This document shows, piece by piece, positions 1-12,186 of a DNA stretch of 64,000 bases. A program made the translations under genes and the position numbers. The stretch comes from Bryoerythrophyllum caledonicum (Eukaryota > Streptophyta > Bryopsida > Pottiales > Pottiaceae): positions 29,406,668 through 29,470,667 of the forward strand of contig OZ020517.1 in the NCBI GenBank assembly GCA_963971425.1, written 5' to 3'. Every line of letters begins with the position of its first letter. The stretch's first letter is position 1. Below the pieces are notes generated by a model. The model was not told the origin of the DNA. It saw nothing but the letters and a program-made list of their open reading frames with translations, and made no database searches.

Positions 1-3000
1 ATTATCACAGAATTTCCTAATGTAAGAAAGCAAGTTCACATTCAAGAGGTAGAATCCTCTAATGCTAGAGATGTGAATTATCTGGCTGTGGATACACCTG
101 AAGATGTTTTTATTACCAGATCACAAGCTAGAAAAGCTAAGGAACAAGAGCCAATTAGTAGTTCAGAAAGTGATTACAATAAAGTTAAACTCAATCATGT
201 GCTTAGTAGACAAATGGCAACTGTACTCAAGAAACCTGAACCACCTAAACCCAATCCAGAAACGATAGACATAACAAATAGTGATTCCCAGACCAACATT
301 AGGCTAGAGCCTATACAACCAAAAGATGTATCTCCACCTAAAGATAAACCAAGTATTACAACAAAGCCGTTGGAACAACCTACTTTTTATAGACCTTCAA
401 AGACCATTGTTAAAGAACCCTCATTGGCATTGAAAAAGAGAAAGCATCATAGAATGATGCGATTAGCTGTTGGGATGAATCCTTATGACATCCTTACGGA
501 TTTGGATAGATTACAACCTCAGATCTCCTTAAGACAGTTACTTGCTTTGTCACCCTCTTGTAAGAATGAATTAACATCCTCTCTAATAAGGAAAAGAGCC
601 AAAATAGTTGAGGACAATAATATTAAGAAATCTAAACCAAAAACAACCAAAGAGACAAGCAAACTTCAACCTGAGATTGTAAGTGTCCATGATATCTCTT
701 TTGATCCAGGAGCACCCACGGTTGATGTCATTATAGATGGGACTTTAGTTGATGGAGTCCAGATTGATAGTGGGAGTAGTGTTAATCTTATGAATGTTAA
801 CACTATGGAAGAGTTAGGAATAACTAACATAGTACCTACTCCTATTATCTTAAGAATGGCAGATCAAAGCCGAGTGAAACCATTAGGTAAATTGTTGCAA
901 TTAAATACCATAATTGGTGGGATTGATTATAAGGTTGATTATATTGTTTTCAAAGTAACTGAGTCTATATCGACTTACCCTATTCTCCTTGGTAGACCTT
1001 GGTTATCCTTAGCCAAAGCTAAAGATGATTGGGGTAAAGGAACGTTAACAATAGGGGAGGGTAAAAGTAAAATAGTGCTACCTATGTTTCCAGTGGAGTA
1101 CCATGGAGAAACTCAGAATGAGGATTCAGATTGGACCACTGAGGCAGACTCTGAATCTGAACCTGGTGACACTAATAAAGTCCAAGATATGCCTACTATT
1201 AAAAGTTTAGGACCTGGAGAATATTTTGTTCCTCCTAGTCAGGTGGATGACTCAGATGCAGCCATAGAGGCATGGCAAAATGCCCCAATATATAATGTGA
1301 CCATTGAAAGAGAGTCAGATAAGGAACTGCCTTATATAAGTGATTCAGAAGAATTACTAGGTGAAAAGAAGACACCTAATGTCAGATCCTTAATAAAAAA
1401 TACTATAGAAATAAACTTAGGAACTAAAGACGATCCTAAGCCAATAAAAATATATGATGGATTACAACCTCAAGAATATGATAAGTGGTTGGAATTTTTC
1501 AAGAAGGAGAAAGATGCCTTTGCTTGGACATATAAAGACTTAAAAGGCATACCTCCAGATGTTTGTCAACATCGTATTACCCTAGAAGCAGATGCTAAAC
1601 CTGTTAGGCAAAGACAATATAGGATGAACCCAAAGTATTCCTTAATGGTCAAAGAGGAAATTGATAAATTACTGGAGTGTAGTTTCATTTATCCCGTACC
1701 ATTTAGCGAGTGGGTGTCACCTATTGTCATAGTACCTAAGAAAAATGGTAAGATTCGCATTTGTCAAGACTTTAGACAGTTGAACAAAGCCACTAAGAAA
1801 GATTTCTTTCCCTTACCATTTTCTGATGCAGTTCTAGATGGTGTAGCTGGGCATGAGTGCTATTCTTTCCTAGATGGATTTTCGGGCTATAACCAAGTTC
1901 AAATAGCTCCGGAGGATAGACCATTAACCACCTTCACCACAGATTGGGGAACCTTTGCATATAATGTTATGCCCTTTGGACTGTGCAATGCACCAGCTAC
2001 TTTCCAAAGAGTTATGACACAAGCTTTTACAAAATACCTAAGAAAGTTTATGGAAATATTTTTAGATGACTTCTGTGTATTTGGATCTAAGGAAGATCAT
2101 CCCAAAGCATTAAAGCAATAATTCGACAGTTGTCGAGAATATGGAATATCCATAAATGCTGCTAAGTCTGAGTTTGCCACTGTATGTGGTAAGTTATTAG
2201 GTCATGTTGTCTCAAAAGAGGGTATAGTAGTTGATCCTGACAAAGTAGCAGTTATACTTACAATGGAGATCCCGGAACATTTAACTGCACTTAAAGGATT
2301 TCTTGGTGCCACTGGGTATTATAGGAGATTTATATATAGATTTGCATTTATAGCTGCACCTTTGAATGCTTTAACTAAACAAACCCTTATACCTGGAGTT
2401 TGGTCAGATGACTGCACTAAGGCTTTTAATAAGTTAAAACGCCGGCTTAGCAAAGCACCAATCTTAATTCCTCCAAATTGGGACAAATCTTTTGAAGTTT
2501 ATGTTGATGCTTCCAATATGGCAATTGGAAGTGTCTTGAGTCAGAAAAATAGTAAAGGTCAGGATAGACCCATATATTTTGCCAGTCGCCAATTAAGTGC
2601 TGCTGAGAGAAATTATTCTGTCACTGAACGTTAAGGTTTGGGAATGATCTTTTCTGTTCAAAAATTTAGACATTACCTATTGGGATATAAGTTCACTTTC
2701 CACATTGACCATGATGCATTAAAGTATATGATCAATAAACCTCAATTGAGTGGACGGATAGCAAGGTGGGTTCTACTTTTACAAGAGTTTGACTTTACCA
2801 TTAATGTGAGACCTGGGAAGATCCATCAAAATGCAGATTTCTTATCTAGGCTTAGTGAGACAATCAATCCAGAATCTATTGATGATAGCTTTCCAGATGC
2901 ACATATCTTTGAAGTTAAAGATGGTATAGAAATACTTGACATAATTCCTCAAGAATATGCAGATATTATCTATTATTTGACTAAAGGAATCTTCCCTATT

Positions 3001-4203
3001 GACTACACTACTAAAGATAAAACAAGGTTAGTACACCAATCCTTACCTTATACTATGATTAGTGGAGTTTTGTATAAAAGAGGAAAAGATGATGTACTTA
3101 CAAGATGTGTAAGTCCTAGTGAAGTGCCTATGGTTTTACAAGGTTGCCACACAGATGCATGTGGTGGACATTTTGCGGGATGGGCTACGGCTCAAAAAGC
3201 TTTAAGAACAGGCTATTGGTGGCCTACGCTTTTTTCTGATGCCACTACCTACGTTAAGAAATGTGACCCTTGCCAAAGAGTTGGTAAACCTACAGCTACT
3301 AAAGCTATGCCTTTGACACCAATTTTAGCCCAAATCTCTTTTGAGAAATGGGGAATAGACTTTGTAGGCCCTATTAAGCCACCTAGTCGGGTGGGACAAA
3401 AACGCTACATCCTAGTTGCCACAGAGTATGTAACTAAGTGGGTTGAAGCCGTAGCAACTAAGACAGATGATGCAGATACTGTAGCAAAATTTATTTATGA
3501 AAATATTATTGCTAGATTTGGTTGCCCCAAGGAAATTGTAAGTGATAGAGGGACTCACTTTATTAATGATACTATTGCAAAAATGTTACAACGATATTTT
3601 ATTAAGCATCGAAAGTCCTCTCCCTATCACCCTAGAGCTAATGGGCAAACCGAAAAGTCTAATGGCATTCTTTGTAAGATTATTACAAAAACATTAGAGG
3701 GAAATGCATCAAATTGGGATGATGAGTTAACTAATGCTTTGTGGGCCTACCGTTGTACCATTAAAACCACAACTAAGGCTACTCCGTTTTCATTGGTCTA
3801 TGGCTTGGAAGCCATGTTACCAATCGAAGTGGAACTACCATCATTAAGGATTGCTATTTCTGAAAGATTGGGAGATTTGGCTTCCTTGAGGGAACGTTTT
3901 GATAATTTAGAACGACTCGATGAGATTCGAGCACAAGCTTATATGAATATGGAAGCAATTCAAAAGCAACGGAAAACTTACTATGATAGTAAGCTAACAC
4001 CAAAAATATTAAAAGATAATGATCTAGTCTTACTATATGATAGTAGATTCCAAAAATTCCCAGGAAAATTTAAAATGAGGTGGTTTGGCCCATATCGAAT
4101 ATTTAAGTCTTATCCTAATGGTTCTGTTGAGTTACAAGATTTTGCAGGGAATATCCATGCAACAAGATATAACGGTTACAGATTGAAAAAATATGTAACT
4201 TGA
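1..4203 (+). pseudogene. pol: Ty3/gypsy pol polyprotein (PR-RT-RH-IN), two in-frame stops, 5' partial
   Basis: One reading frame runs from base 1 to the TGA at 4201-4203, broken only by TAA at 2119-2121 and TAA at 2632-2634. Domains in order: aspartic protease with DSG in VQIDSGSSVNLM (about 760-795); reverse transcriptase with FGLCNAPATFQRVM and the catalytic FLDDF (about 1975-2070; the more usual form is Y-x-DD); RNase H with YVDASNMAIGSVLSQ (about 2500-2545); integrase with an H2C2 zinc finger (HTDACGG ... CDPC), then D, D and E in GIDFVGP, SDRGTHF and NGQTEKSNG, and a GPY/F motif (RWFGPYRIF) near the end. The first stop lies just after the RT active site and the second inside RNase H, so a full polyprotein cannot be made without readthrough. 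Otherwise the frame is well preserved, suggesting a relatively young copy. The start lies upstream of the window. Confidence 0.93.
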
Positions 4204-4218
4204 GGGCAAGTTACGCAT

Positions 4219-4230
4219 TAAGAAGGGGGC
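4219..4230 (+). other. Polypurine-tract-like sequence just after integrase
   Basis: TAAGAAGGGGGC lies 15 bases after the pol stop. The same 12 bases recur at 12173-12184 directly before the probable 3' LTR. This copy is not followed by an LTR-like TG start, so it may be an internal or vestigial plus-strand priming site. Confidence 0.45.
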
Positions 4231-4428
4231 AGGACCTTCAAGATGCGACCTTTGAAGTGGTCCGGAATGACCCTAAACTACCCAGGTGAAAGTAAGAAAT
4301 AATGGCAAAGCTTTGAAATCTAATCTAGGATGATTTTGTAACTTTGCATTAAAAAATTTCTTATTTGATGGGATATGTCACAAGTTGCTAATAAAGTTAC
4401 TTGTGACCAAAAAAAAAAAAAAAAAAAA

Positions 4429-4460
<32 letters not shown>

Positions 4461-6223
4461 CTTCTTTACACTATTGGGTAACAAGCAAAAGTCTACATAA
4501 TAGTGCCTCATGAGGAAAGTGAAAAATAAAACAACAAATTTGGAAAGTATCCTTAATAAGTTAATTTTTGAATGATTGAGAAATGACTCTATTTGGATGG
4601 GAGTGGAAAAGTAGTTAAAAGTTTAAAATTTATTATGATTAAGAATAAGTCAAAATACTTATGACATCATAATAAAAACTTTTCTTAAATGGGATTTTAG
4701 AAGATTTTGGAAGATCACTAAAATAACCATTTGTTTGTGTTAAAAAAATAAAAAAATAAATAAAAAGAAATTTTTAAGTAAAATTCTAAAATTTGGAAAT
4801 GATAAAACTTTTTGGACATGATGGCATGACCATGTACTTGAGTAAAGAAGTAATTATTAAGACGACAAAATAAATGCAAGATAAAAAAGAATTAAGTAAA
4901 GTTTCGACTAACTTAAAAGCTTTAATAAAATAAAGTGGAAAAATCGCGAGTAAAAGATCATGAAAGTTAAGTCATGCATTAAGGTTGAGATTTTGCATGA
5001 GGTGGACAAAACATTCATGTTAAGGATGATGAGCTGGACAAAACATTAAATGTTAAGAAAGACTAGCTGGAGGTCACTGTCGATGTGGACAAACACTAAC
5101 TGGAATTTGGAAGACGCTGTCCACCTGGACAACAAGAACTGGAAACAGTGTCCACCTAGGCGCGAAGCAAAGAGCCAAACAACGATATGTAGGAGAAATC
5201 ACCAAAATATGAAGATCTGATCACGACACAAAAGAATAGCGCTGGAACCTAGATGTTTGAACCCGATGCGTGATCTGGCGGTTATGGACCGTCGATGAAG
5301 TAATCATGCAGGAGCAGGAAGAAGACAAAGACAGTTTCTTTGCTCATACAGTGACAATCGCCATAGCTGCAGCTGGAGAAGAGGAGAGCGATGACGTTGA
5401 AGACGAGTAGTGTGAGCAGGTTAGAGGAAACTTGCTTTCGTAATTCAGCACAAAATTCTACATGTTAGGTACAAGACGTTGACGTCGAAGACACAGCGTA
5501 GGAAGGTACGGTGACTCTTTCGAACCAAGTGCAATAATTTTCGAGGTAAGTCACTGAAACCCTACAGTCTGCGTCGTCGTCGTGAAATTTGAAAACAAGG
5601 TCAGATGTGCATGAGGGTTGGGTTCATTGCGAATACGTTATGAACAGTCCTGATTTTGTGAATATTAACCTAATAGTGTTAATGTCAAGTGCTGTGAAAA
5701 AGAGTGTTGATCAGAACTAGGTTGCGAAATTCCTAAAACTAAGCTGAAGTTAAAAAGGAACCTAAAGCTGAACGAGTGAGAGTCACTTGTGATAGCAATA
5801 GTAAACCATGGACTAACTCATCTGATTTTTAGTAACGTGCAGAAACAGTTCAAGAGGAAACCTGATCTCCGCATAGCTGTAACATGGATGACAGGGAAGT
5901 GACTTGTGAGGCATGAGATTATTGAGGGAAATATAATTTCTTCAAAGCATCTGTAGTTCAGTATGATAGGGAATAGGTCATCATACTCACAAGCATAATA
6001 GAGTGTTTGAAAACAGGGCGAGCAAGATGACTAAACCTACTTCCAGGTATCAAAAAGAATTAATCAACCGGATGTTGTAAGTTAACGAACAAGACAGGAT
6101 AATTTCAGTTGAAAGCTTGCATGTGGCACTGATAAGCTAAGAAATTTCACATCTATTTGAATGGATAAGTAAAATAATCAAGAGTAAACGAACAAGGAAA
6201 AATAAAAAATAAAATCTGTCTTG
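4231..6223. other. Non-coding 3' region of the gypsy element
   Basis: No supportable gene. It holds a pure A tract (about 4410-4460, briefly interrupted by TTT), other A-rich stretches, and a GC-richer patch at 5030-5400 with the recurring phrase TGGACAAACA(C/T)T. Read as untranslated sequence between pol and the second ORF of the element. Confidence 0.5.
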
Positions 6224-9200
6224 ATGGTGACACCGAGTTGGAATATTGACGAAATGTGTATGAGGTCGAACAGGTACGATCCGATGGCAGCAGCAAGAAA
6301 TCGGAAGACAGACTTCGATCTTGTTGCGTCGAAGATGATCTACCTACCAGAGAAACCGCTGCTTCTCAACCTCACCAACTTGGAGAGTGTAGGATTGTGG
6401 CAGTTCATAGCGCAGAGGTGGCCTGAACCGAACCTCCAGCGGGCGCGCACGTTCATCATCGCTAGCGATCGAGGGGCCCTAGATGAGTTTCTTATCGGTG
6501 AAGAGGTGGTGTTTTTTGATCTCTCGACGATCAAGAAACACTTTCCTGGTTTGAGTGACAGCGGCCCGACGTTGGTAAACATTCCCCTCTTGGATCAAGA
6601 AACTCTCTTACACCTCTTTGATTCACCAGAGACTGCGAAGGTGGAGAAGAAAGATGCCAAACATGGATATAATGTAACCAAAGCTAAGATGCGCTGGAAA
6701 GGTTGGTTGACTTTCGTGAATCAACGACTGTTATTATCATTGCCAGGTCCTAACATCATTTCACTTGAAGGATTGGCGGCAGCATATAGGGCGTGGCAAG
6801 GAGAACGCTTCAACTGGGTGAAGATTCTCTACACGCACATGAAGCAGGAGATGACAAGCAAGACGACTTGTCATACTAAGGCATATTTCTGTACCACCTA
6901 TCTCTCTGAATTTTGTCCTGAATTACGAAAACAGACTTTGTCTAAGGCAGTGGAAGAGACGAAGAAGGCGACGAGCTCCAAGAAGAGACCTCGGCGCGGT
7001 GAAGTGCCCCAGGAGGAACCTGAGGGCGGAATCAAGAAAGCAGGAGAGGAGACGCCTCCGTGTGCGTTTACCCCGGAGCCTACTTCTACTCAGCTCGGTG
7101 GCACCCCAAAGCCGCAGCCTCCAAGTGATGAACAGGTGACCCCACCGGCAGAGATCGTGAAGATTAAAAAGAAAGCAAGGCGAGAACCAGCAATAGAAGC
7201 AGATGCTCCAGCACCTCGGAATTTAGTGGCTGAGTTGGAGACTGCTGATAAAGGAGCAGCCAAGAAGGCTACAGCTCCAACGCCGAAGGACGTGATCAAC
7301 CTCGAAGTGGATGGCGAGACAACCTCTAGAGCTGCAGAAGAGCCCTTATCGAAGCTGGGGGCGCCGACCACGACGGTCAAGGTGGAGGAACAAGCTACAA
7401 CTTCCAAGATCTCAAAGGGTAAGGGGGTAGTAGTTGAAGAACCTCATTCAGCTAAGAAGAAACCTCTAAAGAACGAAGCAATTCTACCACTGGGAAGAAA
7501 GGAACTGGAATTGTTAGTAGCTGAGAAGGATGATCTGATAAAGGAGTACCAGAGAACTAACGATGCTATATTTCGTGCTACGGAAGATTTGGAGAGGGAT
7601 TCTAACAGGGAGAAGGTGCGAGTTAACGAGGAGCTGTAGAATCTCCACAAAGAGCGGGATGAGTGGAAGCGAAAGTACAACAGCGAGGAAGCTTTCCGAA
7701 AGGCCATGGCACCACAGCTGAACAAGGAGAAACGAGAGCTCCAAGAAGAGGTGGCCCGTCAGACCGCTAATGTAACACATTGGAAAGCTAAGTGTGCAGA
7801 CCTACAGGTACAACTGAAGGAAGCCAAGGAAAAAAAGGACAAGGATCAAGTCCTCTTCAAAAGGTGTGAGGAAGTTGTCGTAGGGATGCGTGAAGCGAAG
7901 GAGCTCTGTGATCAAGAGAAGAGCAACAAGGAGCGGTTGGCTCAAGAAATGGTGGTGATGAAGGAACATCACGAAAAAGAAGTAGCAGAGCTATGGAAGT
8001 GTCATGCCCAGGAGATAACCGTGTTGAAGGAACAACATGCGGAGGCACTAGACAGAGTGAGGAAGCCACAGAGTAGGAGTACGAGCAGTCCCTTAAAAGA
8101 ACGGACTCTCACACCCAAGTTGCAGGGAGACATCAAGGCTCTTGCCGAAGCGGCCGATAGACTGCAGTTGCAAGTCTCTACTGAGTGCGAAGCCAAGAAA
8201 AAGATGCAACAGTGTTTGTGGGATAACGAGTTGCGAGCTCCTCCTCCTTTCTCGCTTTTCCGTGGTTATGAACTCCAGAGGGACACTTTCTTTAGTATCT
8301 CACAGTTGGCTCTAGGAGCAACACTCCAAGATGAGGAGTTTGACACTTTATGGGCTAGTGCTGATCATTTTCCCAACATGCGGAATTTGATTTGTGAAAT
8401 GTTGGCACGAGGTGCCTTACAACTTGCAAGTGCAAGTAAGTTGGTTAATCCGATAGCTGATCTAGGTGCGAGAGTTCTACTCTATTACCTGACCCTGGAG
8501 CACCAACTAGCATCCAAGAGAGCTTGGGATAGGCCAAATGAAGTTTTTAGACCAGTGAAGATCCCTGAGATTAGGGTGTCTACAGTCAGCACTCCGGAGT
8601 CGAGACAACGGGCTGAGCTTCTTTATCACGAGGTGCGTGATGAGAATGCTCTTACGGCCACTTTGGCTTTAGTACAGAGCCGCGAGGCCACGGCTCAGAG
8701 AGGAGAGCTCACCTGTGGACATTATGTTTATGGGTATACACGAGTGTATCACCGTTTGAAGATGGTGGTGGAGGGCCAGCAACTAGCTCTTGACAACCTG
8801 GAGAATGCCTATCAGCAGGTGTTGTTTACTCCACCCCCTTGGGATTTCAAGTTGCCCTTGGGATTAAAGATTTCTTTGCTAGTGGCCGGTTCCATTCTAA
8901 AACAACGGTACCTGGGAAAGTATGATTCTATGTTTGATGCAGCGAGTGAGCAGCCTATCGTGACGTGGGATGCCATGACGTGGTTGTTGGAGGACTTTGG
9001 ATTATCACCAACACAGTGGCGACCTTGGGATGTTGTTTACCCAATGATAACTCAGACGTGGCAGACAACAGTTCCAGCGGCGGTAGCGCTAGACGCTCAT
9101 TTGTGTCCGCTACAGGGACAGAGGCGATACAAATGGGCACCATGGGCCAAGATCGACACCGTACCATACAATTGGCCTATCATCCCTGGAGCATTCGACA

Positions 9201-9664
9201 CACCGCAGGAGTGCCATCTATCATACAGGACATTTTTCGAAGCACACCGACATCATACTGATCCTATTTGTTTCCGGGCTGCAGTTTTTTGCAACTTCTT
9301 GTCTTATCTGTGTACCTTTTTCCAGATGGTTGTTAACGTGAACCGGTATGATGAGACCAAGGTGGAATTTTTGATTTGGTTGAAATTGCAGCAGCGACCT
9401 GCGAGGTGGATGCGCATGCTGGAGTGTATGGTGATCACAGGATTTCTGCCAACGTCTAGCTCGGCGTTTGTGCTAGAGTTTGACCAGAAGCGATACAAGG
9501 ACATGGCACTCTAGCTGACTTTTCAGCGGACTAAGAGGACGTATTTGATGAAGGATGAAGACTTATGTCGGAACTTGGAGGAGGTGGATCGCCAAACTTT
9601 CCTCACCGAATTAGAGACTACAGATGAGATGAAGCACAGGCGACCTCGACATGACAAGCGTTGA
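6224..9664 (+). pseudogene. Extra ORF of the gypsy element: acidic coiled-coil protein of unknown function, two TAG stops
   Basis: A single frame runs from ATG 6224 to TGA 9662-9664, about 1,146 codons, interrupted by TAG at 7637-7639 and TAG at 9512-9514. The N-terminal ~230 residues are globular (ending near CTTYLSEFCPEL). A low-complexity linker rich in K, E, P and T follows (about 235-410), then a long charged coiled coil (about 420-660: KELELLVAEKDDLIKEYQRT and QLNKEKRELQEEVARQ). The C-terminal ~450 residues are again globular, hydrophobic and W-rich. I see no zinc knuckle, protease or polymerase motif and recognise no family. Its position 3' of pol in sense orientation resembles the additional ORFs of Tat/Athila elements (env-like or unknown). 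The coding frame continues across both TAGs with unchanged composition, so they are recent mutations or readthrough sites. Alternative: gag-like ORF of a separate non-autonomous element. Confidence 0.6.
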
Positions 9665-12172
9665 ATTTATGCTTATAGTTTTATATAGTTTTAGTTGGAG
9701 ATGCTGCCTAGGAGTTATGGACAGCTTATTGTGGATAGCCTAGTTAAAGATACTTCAGATGATGGAGCTATGAACTTGGAACTTATGCTTGACATCGTAT
9801 TTTTTAATATGGCAATGTTTGTTTTCAAGATTGTACGTGAAGCTTCGTTCGTTGAAACAAGCCTAAAGTTTTCTAAGTATGGCGTAACTTCCGATTATTG
9901 ACCTGTGCATGAATTGTGATATAAGTTGTTAAGCTGTAATCGTGTTTGAAAAACATCTGGAAGAGTAGATACACACAGAGTTATTATTTGGAACGTTAAC
10001 TATTCAAGATGAAAAAGTTAGTTCAAAATTTTTTTTGAAGCATGGAATTAGTTCTGTAAGTTCGATATGATCTCCAAACCTCAAATATGGTAAAGAATGA
10101 CGTCTGGAATATTGAACTTTAAAAAATAAAAATAAAAAAATAAAAAAAAAATTTGCTTCAACTGCAAACCTATATCTAAACCTGCACCTGCACCTGAACT
10201 ACACTACATGGCGTGGTGGGGCGGGCGTCGTGTGGTTGAGTAGAGACCTGGCACAAGCACCCGGAGGTTGCCACGACAGCGTCTACTCGCATCCAACGAT
10301 CACCAGGCCACCAAGGCCGAACTGAAGGAGTGTGTGCCGAGAAGGCATTATATCCAAGCACGGAAGGGCAACGCCAATCGATACGGGACAATATGGTTCG
10401 CGCACGAGCCCTCGGGCACCCGTCACCGTATATGCTACCCTACAACTGCTGGGCTGAGAGCTAATAAGAATGTGAAGTGTTGATGCTTCGATACCAGAGC
10501 TCGCCTAGAAGATCAAACAGGTGATGCATGCTTCGGCAATCACTGATAGATGAAGATACATCAATGTGTAGCACGGAGTGGGTCAACTGCAACAAAGTGA
10601 CTGAGGATCGACGTATTCCTCAGCAAGGAGCTGCCCGAGCTGGTGAATTATGAATAGGTGAAGTGGACAGGAGAAGCTGTGACGAAGTTAACGAAAGAGT
10701 AGACTAGGAGAAAATGGATACGCTGTGTTATTAAGGCACAACGTAGGAGATCATACAGACAAGAATCTTCATTAACTTCGTGAAGAAGTAGGAACGACAC
10801 AATTAGTAAGGCAAGTTCAAAAATTTAAAAATCAAATAAAAACCAAATAAACATGAAAAAAAAAAAAAAAAAATTATTGAAAAAAAAAAAAAAAAAACAA
10901 TAAATTAAGGAATGAAAGAACGAAGATTAATATGTGAGTTGGAAAGAGAATCTTAGAAAAGGTCATCCAAGTTAGTATAAAAAGAACAACTAGGATAGCA
11001 CCTTAAGATGTCTCAAGTAAAGAGAGAAAATTCGAAAAAACAAGAAGTAAAATACGAAGTAAGAATCTTAAGAAAGAACAATTTGAATAGAACCTTGAGT
11101 TTAGGTATGACATTGAGCGAATCTTATAATAAAAGAACAATTAGAAAAGACTATATCTATGGTATCTCAAGAGAAACTTAATATGTGAGGAATGTTAAGT
11201 CTCGATGCGGAAGTGAGAGATGAAACAAAATGGATGAGAAACATTCTAGTTTAGAATCTATTAACTCAAAAAGAAGCCTGAGTGGATTTAAGCAGGATAT
11301 GATCGAGTTAAAAGTAAATCTCAAAAAACTTAATGATTTAGCAAGCCAAGGTAAATAGAGTAGTACCTAAACTTCTAAGTCTAAAAATGTGTTGGAAAAA
11401 TAAAATGTGAAAGAAATGGAAATATAGAAGAAAGGGAAAAATAAGAGAGAACATGATAAGATTGAGAGAAAGTAGTTGAAAGGAAAAAATAAAAGAGAAC
11501 ATGATAACATAATGAGAGAATCTTATGTTGAGCGAGAAAAGGGTAGAATAGAAAAAGATAGTTAGCACAATTAGTAGTGAGGTGATATACACACTATTTA
11601 AATTGTATGTAGCATGATACTTCAACTGAAATTGAAGGTAAAATAGAAGAGAGAAAAGAAAGTAAGGAAATTAGCAATATAGAATTAGTAATTAGTAGTG
11701 AAGACCCAATCTACTAACGTACTAATTTAGTGATGTGAGTACTAATGAGTGCTAATTTTCCAAAGAAGGAAAAAAAAAAAAAAAAAAAAAAAAGCAATGA
11801 TGGCAAGTGCAGCCTCAATGAAGATTTAAAAGAAAAATTAAATTAAAGTGAAGTATATGAAGAACAATAAAAGTAAAAAAGAGAAGATCTAAAAGAGAAT
11901 GAAAAATTTAAAACTAAAAGAAAGAAATATTAACGTCTAAGTGAAAGACGTAAACAAAGCAGTTAAGTTTAGAAGAAACTTAAAGACTTAAGTATGTAAG
12001 AGACATACTTATTTAAGATGGAAAGAATGAAAAGCAAATAAAGACAATCAACAATCCTTAAAAAGAAAAAGAAAGCTACATGGAGATTAAAGGATAAATA
12101 AGTAAGAGATGGATTGCGAAAGATTAAGTTTAAGGACAAAGGTTGTTGAAGTCGACGAGGACGTCTCCGAGC
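9665..12172. other. A-rich untranslated region upstream of the 3' LTR
   Basis: No convincing gene. Poly-A tracts occur at about 10125-10150, 10857-10897 and 11769-11793. Much of 10800-12150 is purine-rich on the plus strand (GAAAGAA-type words), typical of LTR-element 3' regions. A GC-richer patch at 10190-10520 has only short overlapping ORFs on both strands. Confidence 0.5.
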
Positions 12173-12186
12173 TAAGAAGGGGGCTA
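12173..12186 (+). other. Polypurine tract before the 3' LTR
   Basis: TAAGAAGGGGGCTA immediately precedes TGTAGAGCCT, the likely LTR start. This is the usual plus-strand primer arrangement in LTR retrotransposons. Confidence 0.6.

Noticed and set aside
4320..4511. Minus-strand ORF with long phenylalanine runs
   Set aside because: It is the translation of a poly-A tract on the opposite strand.
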